A DNA stretch of 64,000 bases from JASHSH01 sp036490215 (GTDB lineage Bacteria > Pseudomonadota > Alphaproteobacteria > Rhodospirillales > Magnetospirillaceae). Position numbers and translations under genes: made by a program. The DNA is taken from positions 62,001-126,000 of the forward strand of contig DASXEH010000017.1 of assembly GCA_036490215.1 (NCBI GenBank), given 5' to 3'. This document shows positions 34,537-42,793 of this stretch, in pieces. Each line of letters begins with the position of its first letter. The first letter of the stretch is position 1. The notes below the pieces were generated by a model. The model saw only the letters and a program-made list of their open reading frames with translations. It was not told where the DNA came from and did no database searches.

Positions 34537-35232
34537 TTAGGACGATAGCAGGCCGAAGACCTGGGCGGCAGCCTCGATATCGGCACGCCGCGCAGCGCGG
34601 CGTTGCACAGTCTCTTCGTCCTCGCCCCAGAATTCATTCTGATAGGTCTCGTCGAGCTGGGCGGCGGCGAAGGCTTCAGCGGCGGTCAAACGTCCTTCCG
34701 CCAGCGCCAGGCCCAAGATCAGCGATCCGGTGGCCGAGACGGCCGTCGACAGCGCGGCGAGGCGGAAGTCGTCATACACACGCAGCACATTGCGAAGCTT
34801 GGCCAGCGCGTCCTCGGGCTGCGCGATCGGAATGATGCCGACGGTGGTCGCGAGCGTCGCACCCAGACCGACTGCGGCCCAATCGAGAATCGCCTGCCAG
34901 ATCGCCGTCTGCCGCGCCACGAGATCCGCGGGGCCTTCGGCGCGATAACAGAGCAGATCGGTTTCGGCGTAACGCAGCAGCCCCGCCACCATGTCCTCAC
35001 GTGCGGCGGCAATGCGGTCGATCGCCGTGTTGGCGATCGAGGTCAGCGGCATGCTCGGCGGTTCGATCGTTTCGCCCTGCGCCGCCCACTCACCGGCCAC
35101 CGCGTCGGCCAGTTTGGCATTGGGCAGCGCCAGCGATTTGCGCATCGGCGTCTTCACCGGCTTGCCGTCGAGCGTGACCGCATGGCCTTCGCCCTCGCGC
35201 TGAATCGCGGCGGTTTTGTAGAAGCGTTTCAT
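34537..35232 (-). CDS. ATP12-family F1-ATPase assembly chaperone
   Basis: The 231-residue protein matches ATP12, which binds the F1 alpha subunit during ATP synthase assembly and is found in mitochondria and Alphaproteobacteria. Motifs include RFYKTAAIQREGEGHAVTLD (opening), GKPVKTPMRKSLALPN, EWAAQGETIEPPSMPLTSIA and ETDLLCYRAEGPADLVARQ. It precedes pccB by 87 bases on the same strand. Confidence 0.92.
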   Translation of the reverse strand: MKRFYKTAAIQREGEGHAVTLDGKPVKTPMRKSLALPNAKLADAVAGEWAAQGETIEPPSMPLTSIANTAIDRIAAAREDMVAGLLRYAETDLLCYRAEGPADLVARQTAIWQAILDWAAVGLGATLATTVGIIPIAQPEDALAKLRNVLRVYDDFRLAALSTAVSATGSLILGLALAEGRLTAAEAFAAAQLDETYQNEFWGEDEETVQRRAARRADIEAAAQVFGLLSS

Positions 35233-35264
35233 GGCGTGGAACGATCCGCTTTCCTTTGCTGCCC

Positions 35265-35358
35265 ATCCTTCGAGGCTCGCTGCGCTCGCACCTCAGGATG
35301 AGGACATGATATTAAAATCCTCATGGTGAGGTGCATGCCTCGCATGCCTCGAACCATG
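35265..35358. repeat. Family A palindrome doublet upstream of atp12
   Basis: Element 35265-35303 (stem ATCC/GGAT) is the exact inverse of the left end of cassette 1 over 39 bases. After a 15-base AT-rich spacer comes 35319-35358 with stem ATGG/CCAT. No nuclease gene lies between them. Confidence 0.9.
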
Positions 35359-35375
35359 GGCCGTTTCCCGCTCAC

Positions 35376-36152
35376 TCAGAACGTCGCGCCGAGGCGTTCG
35401 AGATTGGACCACATATCGCCGAACACCTTCTTGGGCGAGTCCTGCAGCACCTCGACGAAATGCGCTTCGTCTTCGAGTCCGAGCTTGCGCAGCGGACCGT
35501 AGAGCGCGGCGAACAGTGCGTTGAACTCGTTGGCGCCGAAGGGCCGCGGCTCCTTGGGCTCGTTCTCGGGCGGCAGCGGTACGAACGCGTTGCTGCCCAG
35601 GCTCATCGCCGTCTGCTTGTTCTGCATCAGACCGATGAACCAGTCACGCCGCATGTCGAATTTCTTGAAGCTGGCGGCGATGCGATGCAGCACGGTCCAA
35701 AGGACGAACTTGGCGCGCTCATCGGCATAGAAGTGATCCCAGTCGACGCCGTCCTCGTGCCGCTCGTCCTTGCAGATGGTGACGCAGAGCCGCGACAGGC
35801 TTTCCGTCTCGTCGCCCAGGACGAGATGCAGGAAGTTGAAATAGTTGGGCAGCATGTCGCGCGGCACGGCGCCACTATCCAGCGCCGGGGTCAACGGATG
35901 GACCATCAGGCGCTTGAAGGGCTCGCGGCGGCGGTTGCGAATCAGTTCTTTGGCCACCTCGTCCTTGAGACGCCGATAGGTAGCATTGACCCCCGCGTCG
36001 AGCGCGCCGGACGCTTCGATAGCGCGCGCTGCTTCGCGCAAATCCTTTGCCGTAACCGCCGCGCCGCCATGTCGCTTGTCGACCGTCTGAATGAACGACT
36101 CGATCGCTTGGTTGAGGAAACGGCGCAGATCGTCACGGCCCCATTCGGTCAT
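35376..36152 (-). CDS. Conserved-looking hypothetical protein
   Basis: I do not recognise this 258-residue protein. It is predicted soluble and mostly helical (MTEWGRDDLRRFLNQAIESF at the start, LPNYFNFLHLVLGDETESLS in the middle), with no signal peptide and no catalytic motif I can name. It starts 3 bases after the rluC stop, so it is in the rarA-rluC operon. Coding bias and the tight spacing support a real gene. Confidence 0.8.
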   Translation of the reverse strand: MTEWGRDDLRRFLNQAIESFIQTVDKRHGGAAVTAKDLREAARAIEASGALDAGVNATYRRLKDEVAKELIRNRRREPFKRLMVHPLTPALDSGAVPRDMLPNYFNFLHLVLGDETESLSRLCVTICKDERHEDGVDWDHFYADERAKFVLWTVLHRIAASFKKFDMRRDWFIGLMQNKQTAMSLGSNAFVPLPPENEPKEPRPFGANEFNALFAALYGPLRKLGLEDEAHFVEVLQDSPKKVFGDMWSNLERLGATF

Positions 36153-36155
36153 GGA

Positions 36156-37142
36156 TCACTCCTCATCGAAAGCCGTGAAGGCCGGACCGGCGGCATCGGG
36201 CGAAAAATCGAAGAACTCGAAACTCGTGATCATATGGCCCGGCAGCGGCGCTTCGATTTCGATCACGCCCTTGCGCGGATGCGGCAGTTTGATCGCGCGC
36301 GCATGCAGATGCAACTTCCGGCTGATGCCGCCGCCCGACAGCATCTCGACATCGCCGCCATAGAGCGAATCGCCCTGGATCGGTGTGCCGAGCAGCACCG
36401 CATGGGCGCGCAGCTGATGGGTGCGGCCGGTGCGCGGCTCCATCTCCAGCCACGCCGCCTTTTTGTAGGCCGAGGCGACGATGCGATACCAGGTGATCGC
36501 GTGACGGCCTTCGTCCTCGTCGACTTGCATGCGCTCGCGCGTCGATTCGCCGGCCTGTTTGGCGAGTGGCGCATCGATGCGGCCCATGGGAACTTTGGGC
36601 ACGCCGACCACCAGCGCCCAATAGCATTTGCGCGCGGCGCGGGTGCGGAAGGCGGCGGTGAGTTGTGCGGTGGAGCGCGTCGTGCGGCCCAGCAACAACA
36701 CGCCGCTGGTGTCCTTATCGAGGCGATGCACCAGCTTCGGCCGCTCGGGCATGTCGAACTGCAGCGCGTCGAGCATGCCGTCGAGATGGCGCGTGATACC
36801 TGTGCCGCCCTGCACCGGCAGGCCCGGCGGCTTGTTCAGCACGATCACGTCGTCGTCCATGAACAAAACCGCATCGCGCAGAATCTTGGCATCGGCCGGC
36901 GAGACGGGCCCGCGTTCGGTGGCAGGTGCCGCATCGTCGGGCAGCGGCGGCACGCGCACCATCTGCCCAGGTTCGAGCCGCTGACCGGCCTTGGCGCGCT
37001 TGCCGTCCACGCGCAGCTGTCCGGTGCGCAGCAGCTTCTCCAGCCGCCCATGGCTGATCTGCGGGAAGCGGCGATGGAACCAGCGATCGAGGCGCAGCTC
37101 GGCCTCATCCTCGGTCACCGCCACGGTTTGAACCGCGCTCAT
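36156..37142 (-). CDS. rluC: RluA-family 23S rRNA pseudouridine synthase
   Basis: The 328-residue enzyme has an N-terminal S4 RNA-binding domain (LDRWFHRRFPQISHGRLEKL) and the catalytic block PKLVHRLDKDTSGVLLLGRT with the active aspartate. RTGRTHQLRAHAVLLGTPI is the second family motif. It most resembles RluC. The ATG at 37142 overlaps the rarA stop by 4 bases (ATGA). The exact target uridines cannot be told from sequence. Confidence 0.9.
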   Translation of the reverse strand: MSAVQTVAVTEDEAELRLDRWFHRRFPQISHGRLEKLLRTGQLRVDGKRAKAGQRLEPGQMVRVPPLPDDAAPATERGPVSPADAKILRDAVLFMDDDVIVLNKPPGLPVQGGTGITRHLDGMLDALQFDMPERPKLVHRLDKDTSGVLLLGRTTRSTAQLTAAFRTRAARKCYWALVVGVPKVPMGRIDAPLAKQAGESTRERMQVDEDEGRHAITWYRIVASAYKKAAWLEMEPRTGRTHQLRAHAVLLGTPIQGDSLYGGDVEMLSGGGISRKLHLHARAIKLPHPRKGVIEIEAPLPGHMITSFEFFDFSPDAAGPAFTAFDEE

Positions 37143-38446
37143 TCGTTTTCGTTCCCGCCTTCGTTCATCTTCTTGCGCAGCTTGTCCCAATAGTCGAGCC
37201 GCTTCCGGATCTCGCGCTCGAAGCCGCGTTCGGGCGGATCGTAGAAGCGTTGCCGCGGCATATCGTCGGGGAAGCAGTTCTGACCCGAGAAGCCTTCGGC
37301 CGTGTCGGGATCATAAACATAGCCGTCGCCATAGCCCAGGTTCTTCATCAGCCGCGTCGGCGCGTTCAGGATATGCTTCGGCGGCATCAGCGAGCCGGTC
37401 TCGCGCGCCGCCTTCATCGCCGCGCCGAAAGCCATGTAGGCCGCGTTCGATTTCGGTGCAGTGCCGAGATAGATCACAAGCTGTGCCAGCGCCAATTCGC
37501 CCTCGGGGCTGCCCAGGCGCTCATACATATCCCAGGCGGCGAGACCTTGATGGATCGCCTGCGGATCGGCCAGCCCCACATCCTCCACCGCGAAGCGCAC
37601 CAATCGCCGCGCGACATAGAGCGGGTCTTCGCCGCCCGACAGCATGCGCGCCAACCAGTAAAGCGCCGCATCGGTGTCGGAACTGCGCAGCGACTTGTGC
37701 AGTGCCGAGATCAGGTTGTAGTGGCTCTCTTGCGCCTTGTCGTAGAGCGGCGCGCGCTTCTGCACGGCGGCGGCCAGCGCCTTGGGATCGAGCGGCGCGC
37801 CCGCCTTCAGCATGAACACTTCTTCGGCCAGATTGAGAAGATACCGCCCGTCGCCATCGGCCATGGCACGCAGCGTGGCACGCGCATCCGCATCGACGGG
37901 TAGCTTGCGCTTTTCCTCCGCTTCGGCGCGTTCGAGGAGTTTCTCAAGCGCGGCATCGTCGAGCCGGCGCAGCACCATCACCTGCGCGCGCGAGAGCAAC
38001 GCGCCGTTCAACTCGAAGGACGGATTCTCGGTGGTCGCGCCGACGAGCACGACGGTTCCATCCTCGACATAGGGCAGAAACGCATCTTGTTGCGCGCGAT
38101 TGAAGCGGTGGATTTCGTCGACGAAGAGCAGCGTGCCCTGGCCCATCTCGCGGCGCTTCTTGGCACCATCGAACACCTTGCGCAGATCGGCCACGCCCGA
38201 GAACACCGCCGAGAGCGGCTCGAAATGCAGGTTCACATGCTCGGCCAGCAGCCGCGCGATGGTGGTCTTGCCCGTGCCGGGCGGCCCCCACAGGATGATC
38301 GAGGGCATGCGGTGCTGATTGAGCATGCGGCCCAGCGGGCCGTCGGCGCCGATCAGATGGTCTTGCCCGACCACCTCATCCATCGACTTGGGCCTGAGGC
38401 GATCGGCCAGCGGACGCGTCGCATCGGTTTCGAAAAGCGTCGCCAT
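37139..38446 (-). CDS. rarA: Replication-associated recombination protein A (MgsA/RarA AAA+ ATPase)
   Basis: The 435-residue AAA+ ATPase acts at stalled replication forks. Walker A is ILWGPPGTGKTTIARLLAEH, Walker B is LLFVDEIHRFNRAQQDAFLP, and sensor 1 is VLVGATTENPSFELN. The C-terminal oligomerisation part ending in RFYDPPERGFEREIRKRLDY is typical. It follows the DegQ-like protease gene by 7 bases and overlaps rluC. Confidence 0.95.
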   Translation of the reverse strand: MATLFETDATRPLADRLRPKSMDEVVGQDHLIGADGPLGRMLNQHRMPSIILWGPPGTGKTTIARLLAEHVNLHFEPLSAVFSGVADLRKVFDGAKKRREMGQGTLLFVDEIHRFNRAQQDAFLPYVEDGTVVLVGATTENPSFELNGALLSRAQVMVLRRLDDAALEKLLERAEAEEKRKLPVDADARATLRAMADGDGRYLLNLAEEVFMLKAGAPLDPKALAAAVQKRAPLYDKAQESHYNLISALHKSLRSSDTDAALYWLARMLSGGEDPLYVARRLVRFAVEDVGLADPQAIHQGLAAWDMYERLGSPEGELALAQLVIYLGTAPKSNAAYMAFGAAMKAARETGSLMPPKHILNAPTRLMKNLGYGDGYVYDPDTAEGFSGQNCFPDDMPRQRFYDPPERGFEREIRKRLDYWDKLRKKMNEGGNENE

Positions 38447-38453
38447 CGCGTGC

Positions 38454-39860
38454 TCAGGGGCCCAGTGTCATGGTCATCACCTGACCATTGCGGTTGATGG
38501 CAAGCTGCCATTGCTCGCGGTCGGCGTTGACGGCGTGCATCATCTCATCGACCGATTTGATCGCTTCGTCGTTGATGCGCACGACACGATCGCCCGGCTG
38601 GATTCCCATCCGCGCGGCGATCCCCTCAGGCTTCACCGCAGTGACGATTACGCCATGCTCGTTGCCGGGAATGTCCAACTCCTCCTGCAGCGCCGGATTG
38701 AGATTGGCCACCGTGGCACCGGCAAAGGGCACCTGGCCCTTGATCTCGGTGATCTGGCGCGGCGGCACATCGGGCGGCGCGGTCAGGGTGGCCTGGACAT
38801 TCACCGGCTGGCCGGCGCGGATCAGGGTCAGCTTGATCACCGCATCCACCGGCTTGGTGGCGATCCGGTAGCGCATCGCCTCGGGATCGTCGACCTCGTG
38901 GCCATCGACCGCGGTGATCACATCGCCGACCGCGATGCCGGCCTGCTGCGCCGGACTGTCTTGCCGCACGGCATTGACCAGCACACCCACAGGCCGGTCG
39001 AGCTTCAGCGATTGGAACATGTCGGCCGTCACGGCCTGGCCGCTGGCGCCCAACCATGGCCGCACCAGCTTGCCACCCGAGGTGATGCTGGCCAGAACCA
39101 CCTTCACCATATTGGCGGGAATGGCGAAGCCGATGCCGATCGAGCCGCCGCTTTGCGAAAAGATCGCGCTGTTGATGCCGACCACACGGCCGGCCATGTC
39201 GATCAGCGCGCCACCGGAATTGCCGGGATTGATCGCCGCGTCGGTCTGAATGAAGAAACGATAGTCCGACGCGCCCACGGCCGTGCGCGCCAACGCCGAG
39301 ACGATGCCCATGGTCACGGTCTGCCCGACGCCGAACGGATCGCCGATGGCCAGCACCACATCGCCGACCTCGAGCGCATCGGAATCGGCCAGTGGCAGGG
39401 TCGGCAGCGGCGCGCTGCCCGCATTGATCTTGAGCACGGCCAGGTCGGTGCGTTCGTCAGTGCCCAGCACCTTGGCCTCGTACTCGCGGCGATCGGCCAG
39501 CACCACCGTGATCTCGTCGGAATCCTTGACGACATGATTGTTGGTCACCACCACGCCATCGGGCCGCACGATCACGCCCGACCCGAGCGACCGCTCGACC
39601 CGCTCGCGCGGCACGCCCATCTGCTCGCCGAAGAACTGGCGAAAAATGGGATCGGCGAAGATCGGCGGCATCCGGGTTTTGACGGTGCGGCGGGTGTAGA
39701 TGTTGACCACGGCCGGCGCGGCCTTCTTCACCAGTGGCGCGAAGGTCAGCGTGATCTGCTCGCGCGACTGCGGCACGGCATCGGCGGCCTGGACGGGTAG
39801 CGCCAGAGGGAGCAATGCGAGAATGGCGAATAGGCAGAGAAAGCGGGGGGATAAATGCAT
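38454..39860 (-). CDS. DegP/DegQ (HtrA) periplasmic serine protease
   Basis: The 468-residue protein has a signal peptide (MHLSPRFLCLFAILALLPLA...VQA). The catalytic triad is visible: His in VVVTNNHVVKDSDEI, Asp in DERTDLAVLKI, Ser in INPGNSGGALIDMAG. Two PDZ domains follow (GVLVNAVRQDSPAQQAGIAV; GVIVTAVKPEGIAARMGIQP). It degrades or refolds damaged envelope proteins. The open frame upstream to 39908 is not conserved. A family C repeat lies just upstream. Confidence 0.94.
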   Translation of the reverse strand: MHLSPRFLCLFAILALLPLALPVQAADAVPQSREQITLTFAPLVKKAAPAVVNIYTRRTVKTRMPPIFADPIFRQFFGEQMGVPRERVERSLGSGVIVRPDGVVVTNNHVVKDSDEITVVLADRREYEAKVLGTDERTDLAVLKINAGSAPLPTLPLADSDALEVGDVVLAIGDPFGVGQTVTMGIVSALARTAVGASDYRFFIQTDAAINPGNSGGALIDMAGRVVGINSAIFSQSGGSIGIGFAIPANMVKVVLASITSGGKLVRPWLGASGQAVTADMFQSLKLDRPVGVLVNAVRQDSPAQQAGIAVGDVITAVDGHEVDDPEAMRYRIATKPVDAVIKLTLIRAGQPVNVQATLTAPPDVPPRQITEIKGQVPFAGATVANLNPALQEELDIPGNEHGVIVTAVKPEGIAARMGIQPGDRVVRINDEAIKSVDEMMHAVNADREQWQLAINRNGQVMTMTLGP

Positions 39861-39915
39861 AGGCCCTAGTGTACCACTGTCCGAGGCGTGGCAAAGAGCC
39901 GGGGCCACATTTCAT

Positions 39916-40036
39916 CGTCATTCCGGACAAGTCGAACGAAGTGAGACGCCGATCCGGAATCCAGGAGACAATTGCGCGCAAGCGCCTTCTTTGTGACCCT
40001 GGACCCCGGATAGCGCTGCGCGCTTCCGGGGCGACG
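39916..40036. repeat. Palindromic repeat, family C (long form)
   Basis: Begins CGTCATTCCGGACAAGTCGA and ends GCGCTTCCGGGGCGACG. It occupies most of the divergent gap between degQ and tusB, so it lies close to both promoters. Confidence 0.87.
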
Positions 40037-40111
40037 GGCTTTGGGAATGAGATCGTATGCCGGCCTTGTTGCGTTGCATCCCCCATCCGACAGGACTAGC
40101 ATCGCCCCGCC

Positions 40112-40420
40112 ATGAGCCCCCTGCATACCGTCAATAAATCGCCGTTTTCCAGCACCGCCCTTGCCAGTTGCCTCGCCCACGCCACCGACGACGCGGCGAT
40201 CCTTTTGATCGAGGACGGGGTGTATGCGGCCCTGGCTGCTGCGCAGCAGCCCGAGCCGTTGAAGGCCGCGGCCGCGCGCGGCGCGGTCTATGCGCTGGAA
40301 CCCGATCTGATCGCGCGCGGCCTGGCCGATGCGCCGCTGATCGCGGGCATGAAGCGCGTCGACTACGCCGGCTTCGTCGATCTGACCGCCACCCACTCTT
40401 CCGTGATGGCGTGGGTGTGA
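40112..40420 (+). CDS. Orphan TusB/DsrH-family sulfur relay protein
   Basis: The 102-residue protein MSPLHTVNKSPFSSTALASC, then AILLIEDGVYAAL, matches DsrH/TusB. In E. coli TusB works with TusC and TusD in tRNA thiolation; in sulfur oxidisers DsrH works with DsrE and DsrF. Neither partner is nearby. It is 2 bases upstream of an ABC ATPase gene and about 5 kb from tusA. Its role without partners is unknown. Confidence 0.82.
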   Translation: MSPLHTVNKSPFSSTALASCLAHATDDAAILLIEDGVYAALAAAQQPEPLKAAAARGAVYALEPDLIARGLADAPLIAGMKRVDYAGFVDLTATHSSVMAWV

Positions 40421-40422
40421 CC

Positions 40423-41406
40423 ATGACCTCTCCGATCACCCCAGCCATCACAATCGACGGCCTGTCGCACACCTATCGCGGCACGCGCAAAACCGCACCG
40501 CGCACCGCCATCGATTCGCTGACCCTGCATGTGAACGAGGGCGATTTCGCGATCCTGTCGGGGCCGAACGGCAGCGGCAAGACCACGCTGTTCCGCATCC
40601 TCTCCGGCATGATCCGGCCGTCGGCGGGATCGATCCGTGTGGCGGGACATGACCTGCTCTCCTCGCCCGCCGAAGCGCGTCGCCATCTCGGCGTGGTGTT
40701 CCAAAGCCCGGCTGTCGATAAGCATCTCACCGTCGACGAAAACCTGCGCCTGCATGCGGCGCTCTACGGCATCGGCACACGCGATTTCGTCACGCGGCGC
40801 GACGAGGCGCTGGCCTGGAGCGAACTCAAGAACCGCCTCAACGACCGCGTGATCGCGCTGTCGGGTGGTCTCGCGCGTCAGGTGGAACTGGCCAAGTGCC
40901 TGCTGACGCGCCCCACCGTGCTGCTGCTCGACGAGCCGACCACCGGCCTCGATCCCGCCAGCCGCCGTCATTTCCTCGATGCGCTGCGCACGCTGCAGCA
41001 GAGCCGCAAGATGACCGTGCTGATGACCACGCATATCTTCTCGGAAGCCGAGGATGCGGATCAGGTCGCCATCATGAAGACCGGCCATCTGCTCGCCTAT
41101 GACACGCCGCAGACGCTGCGCGCCAAGCTCGGCCGCGAGATGGTGGTGGCCGAAAGCCGCGATGCCGAGACCCTGGCCGCGCGGATCGGTGCGGAACTCG
41201 GCCTGATCGCGCATAAGCATGGGGATGAGGTGCGGCTGCAGGAAACCGCGCCGGGCTCCAGTCTGCCGCTGCTCGAAAAACTCCTGAGCCGTTACCGCGC
41301 CGAGATCACCAGCATCGCCATCAAACAGCCGACGCTGGAAGACGTGTTCATCCATCTGACGGGTGCGGCTGAGACGCCGCCCGTGAAGGCGGAGGCGGCG
41401 CAGTGA
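40423..41406 (+). CDS. ABC-2 type exporter ATP-binding protein
   Basis: The 327-residue ATPase has Walker A SGPNGSGKTTLFRILSGM near residue 47, a signature ALSGGLARQVELAKCL, Walker B VLLLDEPTTGLDPASRRHF and the switch histidine in MTTHIFSEAEDADQ. The C-terminal extension is typical of NatA/CcmA-like exporters. It pairs with the permease downstream. Its place beside heme-copper oxidase genes hints at a role in that enzyme's assembly, as with NosF, but the substrate is unknown. Confidence 0.9.
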   Translation: MTSPITPAITIDGLSHTYRGTRKTAPRTAIDSLTLHVNEGDFAILSGPNGSGKTTLFRILSGMIRPSAGSIRVAGHDLLSSPAEARRHLGVVFQSPAVDKHLTVDENLRLHAALYGIGTRDFVTRRDEALAWSELKNRLNDRVIALSGGLARQVELAKCLLTRPTVLLLDEPTTGLDPASRRHFLDALRTLQQSRKMTVLMTTHIFSEAEDADQVAIMKTGHLLAYDTPQTLRAKLGREMVVAESRDAETLAARIGAELGLIAHKHGDEVRLQETAPGSSLPLLEKLLSRYRAEITSIAIKQPTLEDVFIHLTGAAETPPVKAEAAQ

Positions 41407-41425
41407 GAACGGCTTTCGTGAAATC

Positions 41426-41538
41426 ACCCCCCATCCTAACCTTCCCCCTCAAGGGGGGAAGGAATTGGGAAACGGTATCCGTCGCATCTCAAACTCTTCC
41501 CCCTCTCCCCTTGAGGGAGAGGGCCGGGGTGAGGGGTA
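41426..41538. repeat. CT/GA-rich inverted repeat, family D
   Basis: Two inverted units built on CTTCCCCCTCAAGGGGGGAA and CTCCCCTTGAGGGAGAGG, with outer CACCCCCC and GGGGTGAGGGG. Other copies are at 47923 and 58161. It separates the ABC ATPase and permease genes. Confidence 0.85.
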
Positions 41539-41569
41539 CTCACCAAAACGTCGCGCGGAGCGCGTCCAT

Positions 41570-42352
41570 ATGATCCGCGTTGCTCTCGCCCTTGCCGCCC
41601 GCGAGTTCACCCGCTTTCGCCGCCAGCCGCAGCGCGTCATCGGCACAGTGGCGCAGCCGCTGCTGTTCTGGGCCTTCCTCGGTTCGGGCTTCAGCGCCTC
41701 GTTCAAGGCGCCCGGCATGGAGAATGTCGGCTATCTCGAATATCTCTATCCCGGCATCATGCTGATGATGATGCTGTTCGCCAGCATCTTCTCCTCGATC
41801 ACCGTGATCGAAGACCGCGACCAGGGCTTCCTGCAGGGCGTTCTCGTCGCGCCCGTCTCGCGCCTCGCCATCGTGCTGGGCAAGGTGTTCGGCGGTGCGG
41901 CCATCGCGCTGGTGCAGGTGTTGATCCTGACCGTCGCCGCACCCTTCCTCGGCCTGCATTTCGAGATCGGCGGCGCGCTGCTGCTGCTGGCCGCCTATGC
42001 GCTGGGCAGTATCGGCTTCGCGGCGATGGGCTTCCTGTTCGCCTGGGGCATGGAGAGCACCGCCGGCTTTCACGCCATCATGATGGTGTTCCTGATGCCG
42101 CTGTGGTTCCTGTCGGGCGCACTGTTCCCGCTCGATCAGGCCCCTGCCTGGCTGCACGCGCTGATGATCGTCAACCCGGTCAGCCACGCCCTGGTGCTGA
42201 TCCGCGATCCCTTCTACATGGACGCAAGCGCGATGCTGACCAACAGCCGCTACCTGATCGCACTCGCGGTCACAGTGCTGTGGGCGGTGGTGATGGTCGG
42301 CTGGGCGATGCTGCGGGTGGAGCGGCGAGAACGGGGCGTGGTGGCTACTTAA
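41570..42352 (+). CDS. ABC-2 type exporter permease
   Basis: The 260-residue membrane protein has about six helices and the ABC-2 pattern, including YLYPGIMLMMMLFASIFSSI, RDQGFLQGVLVAPVSRLAIV and a C-terminal WLHALMIVNPVSHALVLIRD. I start at MIRVALALAAREF (41570), because the upstream codons are translated repeat D. It forms an exporter with the preceding ATPase. Its stop overlaps the convergent DUF4431 gene by 8 bases. Confidence 0.88.
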   Translation: MIRVALALAAREFTRFRRQPQRVIGTVAQPLLFWAFLGSGFSASFKAPGMENVGYLEYLYPGIMLMMMLFASIFSSITVIEDRDQGFLQGVLVAPVSRLAIVLGKVFGGAAIALVQVLILTVAAPFLGLHFEIGGALLLLAAYALGSIGFAAMGFLFAWGMESTAGFHAIMMVFLMPLWFLSGALFPLDQAPAWLHALMIVNPVSHALVLIRDPFYMDASAMLTNSRYLIALAVTVLWAVVMVGWAMLRVERRERGVVAT

Positions 42353-42764
42353 CCAGTTTCACGTCCCCGAGCCAAACCGGCGTCATATAGGCTCCAGTAT
42401 CGCTGCGGTGCAGTTTGCCGGTGAGTCTCACGCGCCGATTCAATTTTAGTAGGTGACGAAACACTTTATCTTCGGCCGGCTCAATCGCGCCGAAGACGAT
42501 TTGTGTCATTGAATCGAGATCTTCACTACGAGTATCACGGTTGTCGTCGTTGACGCAAACCGGTTGCGCTAACGTGATCGACCAACTCGCCCCAGCTGCG
42601 AGTCCTTCTCTAATGTCGTCGGGGGTAGCCACATGCCGGCTCAGCCGACCATCGAGTGTCACTACAGATTCAACCGCGAGGCAGTCGTCGGCGTGTGCAG
42701 AGGCAACGACGATGAGAAAGGCGATCGAAGTGAGCAACGATCGGATAACAAATCGCACGCTCAC
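42345..42764 (-). CDS. Exported DUF4431-like protein
   Basis: The 139-residue protein begins with a signal peptide (VSVRFVIRSLLTSIAFLIVV ... AHA). The mature part has two cysteines (DDCLAVESVVTLDGRL and ITLAQPVCVNDDNRD) and ends in RRVRLTGKLHRSDTGAYMTP, the pattern of DUF4431 domains, whose function is unknown. There is no ATG; GTG 42764 (or TTG 42767, GTG 42758) follows GGGGGA. It is on the ctaB strand but may be separate from that operon. Confidence 0.7.
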   Translation of the reverse strand: MSVRFVIRSLLTSIAFLIVVASAHADDCLAVESVVTLDGRLSRHVATPDDIREGLAAGASWSITLAQPVCVNDDNRDTRSEDLDSMTQIVFGAIEPAEDKVFRHLLKLNRRVRLTGKLHRSDTGAYMTPVWLGDVKLVK

Positions 42765-42793
42765 CAAGGTGTTTCCCCCATTTACGGCGGCGG

